A DNA stretch of 32,446 nucleotides from a virus, in the IMG/VR virus record IMGVR_UViG_3300044655_000820, positions 1-32,446 of that record. One strand, given 5' to 3'. The notes below the pieces were generated by a model. That model did no database searches. It was not told where the DNA came from and saw nothing but the letters and a program-made list of their open reading frames with translations. The position numbers and the translations under genes are program-made. Numbering within the stretch: the stretch's first letter is position 1; each line of letters begins with the position of its first letter. Shown here one piece after another: positions 30,693 to 32,446 of this stretch.

Positions 30693-32428
30693 GATATTTT
30701 AGTCTTATCAAAATTATAATTTTCAATTTTTGGATATTTACCTGCATTCATGTGAACATAAATTTGTGTAGGTACTTTTAAATCCTTACTATGTTCAAGT
30801 GCTTCATCAACAGTAGTTGGTTTATAAACTCCAGTCATACCATAATCAAATAATGTTGTTTTAACTCTATTATCCTTATAGCGCATTCTCCACCAAATAC
30901 TAGCCTGTGAACCAGCAAAACCTGTATGCTCTAAACAAATATATTCCTTATATGTTTTTATAAATCCACTATAGCTGACTACCAACATCGGTATATTATC
31001 TTTTTTACTTTTTATTGTACTATATGCAACAGATTTAACATCAATCCATTCTTTAATTGGTGGTTCATCTCTTGCAACAACAGAATCAGAACTTGCTGAA
31101 GTTTGCAATCGTGTTTTAAATTCAAATTCAAAATCACATAATTCACCAGTAAAAGGATTATATGTATTACATACTCTAGCACTTGCATAAATCAAAGCTA
31201 AGCACTTAGGACACGCTTTAATTGGCGCATCACCTGTGCCATCAGATTCGCCTTTTTTCTTAGGAATTCTAGGCTGATTTATTTTACCATTCGCCATTGT
31301 ATTACCAGCATAATCTAATAATACAGCAACTTGTTTTTTACCATTAGAAATAGCTTGTAAGCGTCCTTCAACTGTAGATAGGTCATAACCTTGTGCGTAG
31401 TATGCGCGTGTAATACGACCCACTTTCTGTACAAATAAACCAGATGAGCGTGTGGGTGCTAGGTCTATCATTAACGATATAGGTGGATGATTAAATCCAG
31501 TAGTTAGAATATCTTTATTAACAATAACTTTATATTTACCAGCTTTGAAATCTGTAATGGCTTTATCACGTTCAAAATCTGTCATTTTAGAATGAACACA
31601 AACAGCACTTATGCCAAATTCATCAACAAGCATTTCAGTAATGTGAATAGCATGGTCAATACCTGTGGCAAATACAATAGCACAATCATGTGTTTTTAAA
31701 TACGGTAATGCTTCACATATTGCCGCATAAGTAACTTCTGACTTATCACAAGCCTTTTGTAATTGTGATGGTATATATTCACCTCCACGTTTCTTAACAT
31801 CTGAAATATCAAGTGTAGTAACAGTTGATTTTGATACTACTTTTGTTAAATATCCATTATCTTCAAACCAAGTATAATTAGAGCCTAATGTTAAATCACA
31901 TACTATATCGGTAAACAAACCGTTGTCAGTTAACATACCTTGTGTCATACGCCACAATGTAGCTGATAAACCAATCACACGTAAATTAGGATTAGTTTCC
32001 ATCAAACCATCTAAAAATTTCTTATATTGTGTTTCATCAGACATATTGCATATTTGAACTTCATCGATAATTACTACGTCTATCTTTCCAAATTGCTCTG
32101 GTATTTTAGCAACTGATTGTATTGAAGCAAATGTAAATTGTTTTATGTCTTTTGAACCTAAACCAGAACAATATACACCCAATGGTGCATTTGGCATAAT
32201 ACCAAGAAGTTCATCTCTATTTTGTGATACCAATTCTTTATTATGTGTAATCATCATTAAACGCAATGATGGATTTTTAGTATAGATTTCTTTAAATAGC
32301 AAAGCAATACACATAGCTTTACCTGTTGCAGTAGGTAAAGCAATTAAAGGATAACCTTCTTTACCACTTCTATAAAAATCATAAACAGAATCTACTGCTT
32401 TTCGTTGATAACATCTAGGTTGTTTCAT
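30689..32428 (-). CDS. SF2 DNA/RNA helicase with C-terminal Cys motif
   Basis: A 579-residue helicase. Motif I is PTATGKA (32-38), motif II is DEVQ (122-125) in place of DEAH, motif III is SAT (155-157), motif V includes TTGFNHPP, and motif VI is QKVGRITR (about 333-340). After the helicase core, CPKC at about 404 and two further Cys by about 435 resemble the zinc knuckle common at the end of phage helicases. It probably unwinds DNA in replication or recombination. The frame stays open to the right edge, and no ribosome site is seen before ATG 32428, so an upstream start outside the window is possible; YQRKAV close to the N-terminus suits the present start. Confidence 0.88.
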   Translation of the reverse strand: MKQPRCYQRKAVDSVYDFYRSGKEGYPLIALPTATGKAMCIALLFKEIYTKNPSLRLMMITHNKELVSQNRDELLGIMPNAPLGVYCSGLGSKDIKQFTFASIQSVAKIPEQFGKIDVVIIDEVQICNMSDETQYKKFLDGLMETNPNLRVIGLSATLWRMTQGMLTDNGLFTDIVCDLTLGSNYTWFEDNGYLTKVVSKSTVTTLDISDVKKRGGEYIPSQLQKACDKSEVTYAAICEALPYLKTHDCAIVFATGIDHAIHITEMLVDEFGISAVCVHSKMTDFERDKAITDFKAGKYKVIVNKDILTTGFNHPPISLMIDLAPTRSSGLFVQKVGRITRAYYAQGYDLSTVEGRLQAISNGKKQVAVLLDYAGNTMANGKINQPRIPKKKGESDGTGDAPIKACPKCLALIYASARVCNTYNPFTGELCDFEFEFKTRLQTSASSDSVVARDEPPIKEWIDVKSVAYSTIKSKKDNIPMLVVSYSGFIKTYKEYICLEHTGFAGSQASIWWRMRYKDNRVKTTLFDYGMTGVYKPTTVDEALEHSKDLKVPTQIYVHMNAGKYPKIENYNFDKTKIS

Positions 32429-32446
32429 AATAGCATAGTCAAAAAA

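Noticed and set aside
1-32446. tRNA genes
   Set aside because: No gap is long enough with a cloverleaf-like pattern or a T-loop GTTCRA box that I could recognise; a tRNAscan run would decide.

Overview
The window is part of an A+T-rich genome of a long-tailed double-stranded DNA bacteriophage. It was read from sequence alone; no database search was possible. Evidence for a phage is a giant tape measure gene followed by tail-tip and fibre genes, three lysozyme-type genes, and dense, mostly short genes joined by ATGA or TAATG stop/start overlaps. GH24-type lysozymes and the lambda-like tape measure C-terminus suggest a Gram-negative host, but nothing here identifies it. No terminase, portal, capsid or integrase gene is visible, so the rest of the virion genes probably lie left of position 1.

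Layout. Positions 1-16027 (+ strand) form the tail module: a tape measure protein cut by the left edge, a baseplate/hub-type protein, a putative promoter, three tail-tip or fibre proteins ending in a glycine-rich adhesin, a small basic protein, and two related single-pass membrane proteins. A hairpin at 16013-16036 ends this module and separates it from genes converging on the - strand. Positions 16043-32446 (- strand) hold lysis, replication and nucleotide genes. Read from right to left, these are: SF2 helicase; promoter; RNA ligase, three small proteins, ThyX and a dATP/dGTP pyrophosphohydrolase-type protein; promoter; two small phage proteins, a 54-aa ORF and a class II ribonucleotide reductase carrying an intein; PhoH; an operator-like region; VRR-NUC nuclease, four small unknown genes and dUTPase; a lysis cassette (lysozyme, degenerate lysozyme-like protein, coiled-coil membrane protein); sliding clamp, a 27-aa membrane protein and family B DNA polymerase; and a third lysozyme with a hydrophobic N-terminus.

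How it works together. RNR, dUTPase, ThyX and the DUF5664-type protein supply and clean the dNTP pool, with dTTP made by the flavin route. Polymerase, clamp, helicase and nuclease copy and process DNA. The RNA ligase suggests repair of nicked RNA. Lysozymes and holin-like proteins release progeny. Four ORFs shorter than 60 codons (18709-18792, 21928-22092, 26987-27151, 29452-29601) are proposed because they fill gaps and mesh with neighbours by overlap or tight spacing.

The most striking genome-wide signal is that I found no GATC anywhere in the 32 kb, with Asp codons switching from GAT to GAC whenever the next base is C. Other highlights are eleven gap-free 27-residue repeats in the tape measure, an intein at the KPSG/T site of the reductase, and a pseudo-lysozyme encoded directly after the endolysin.
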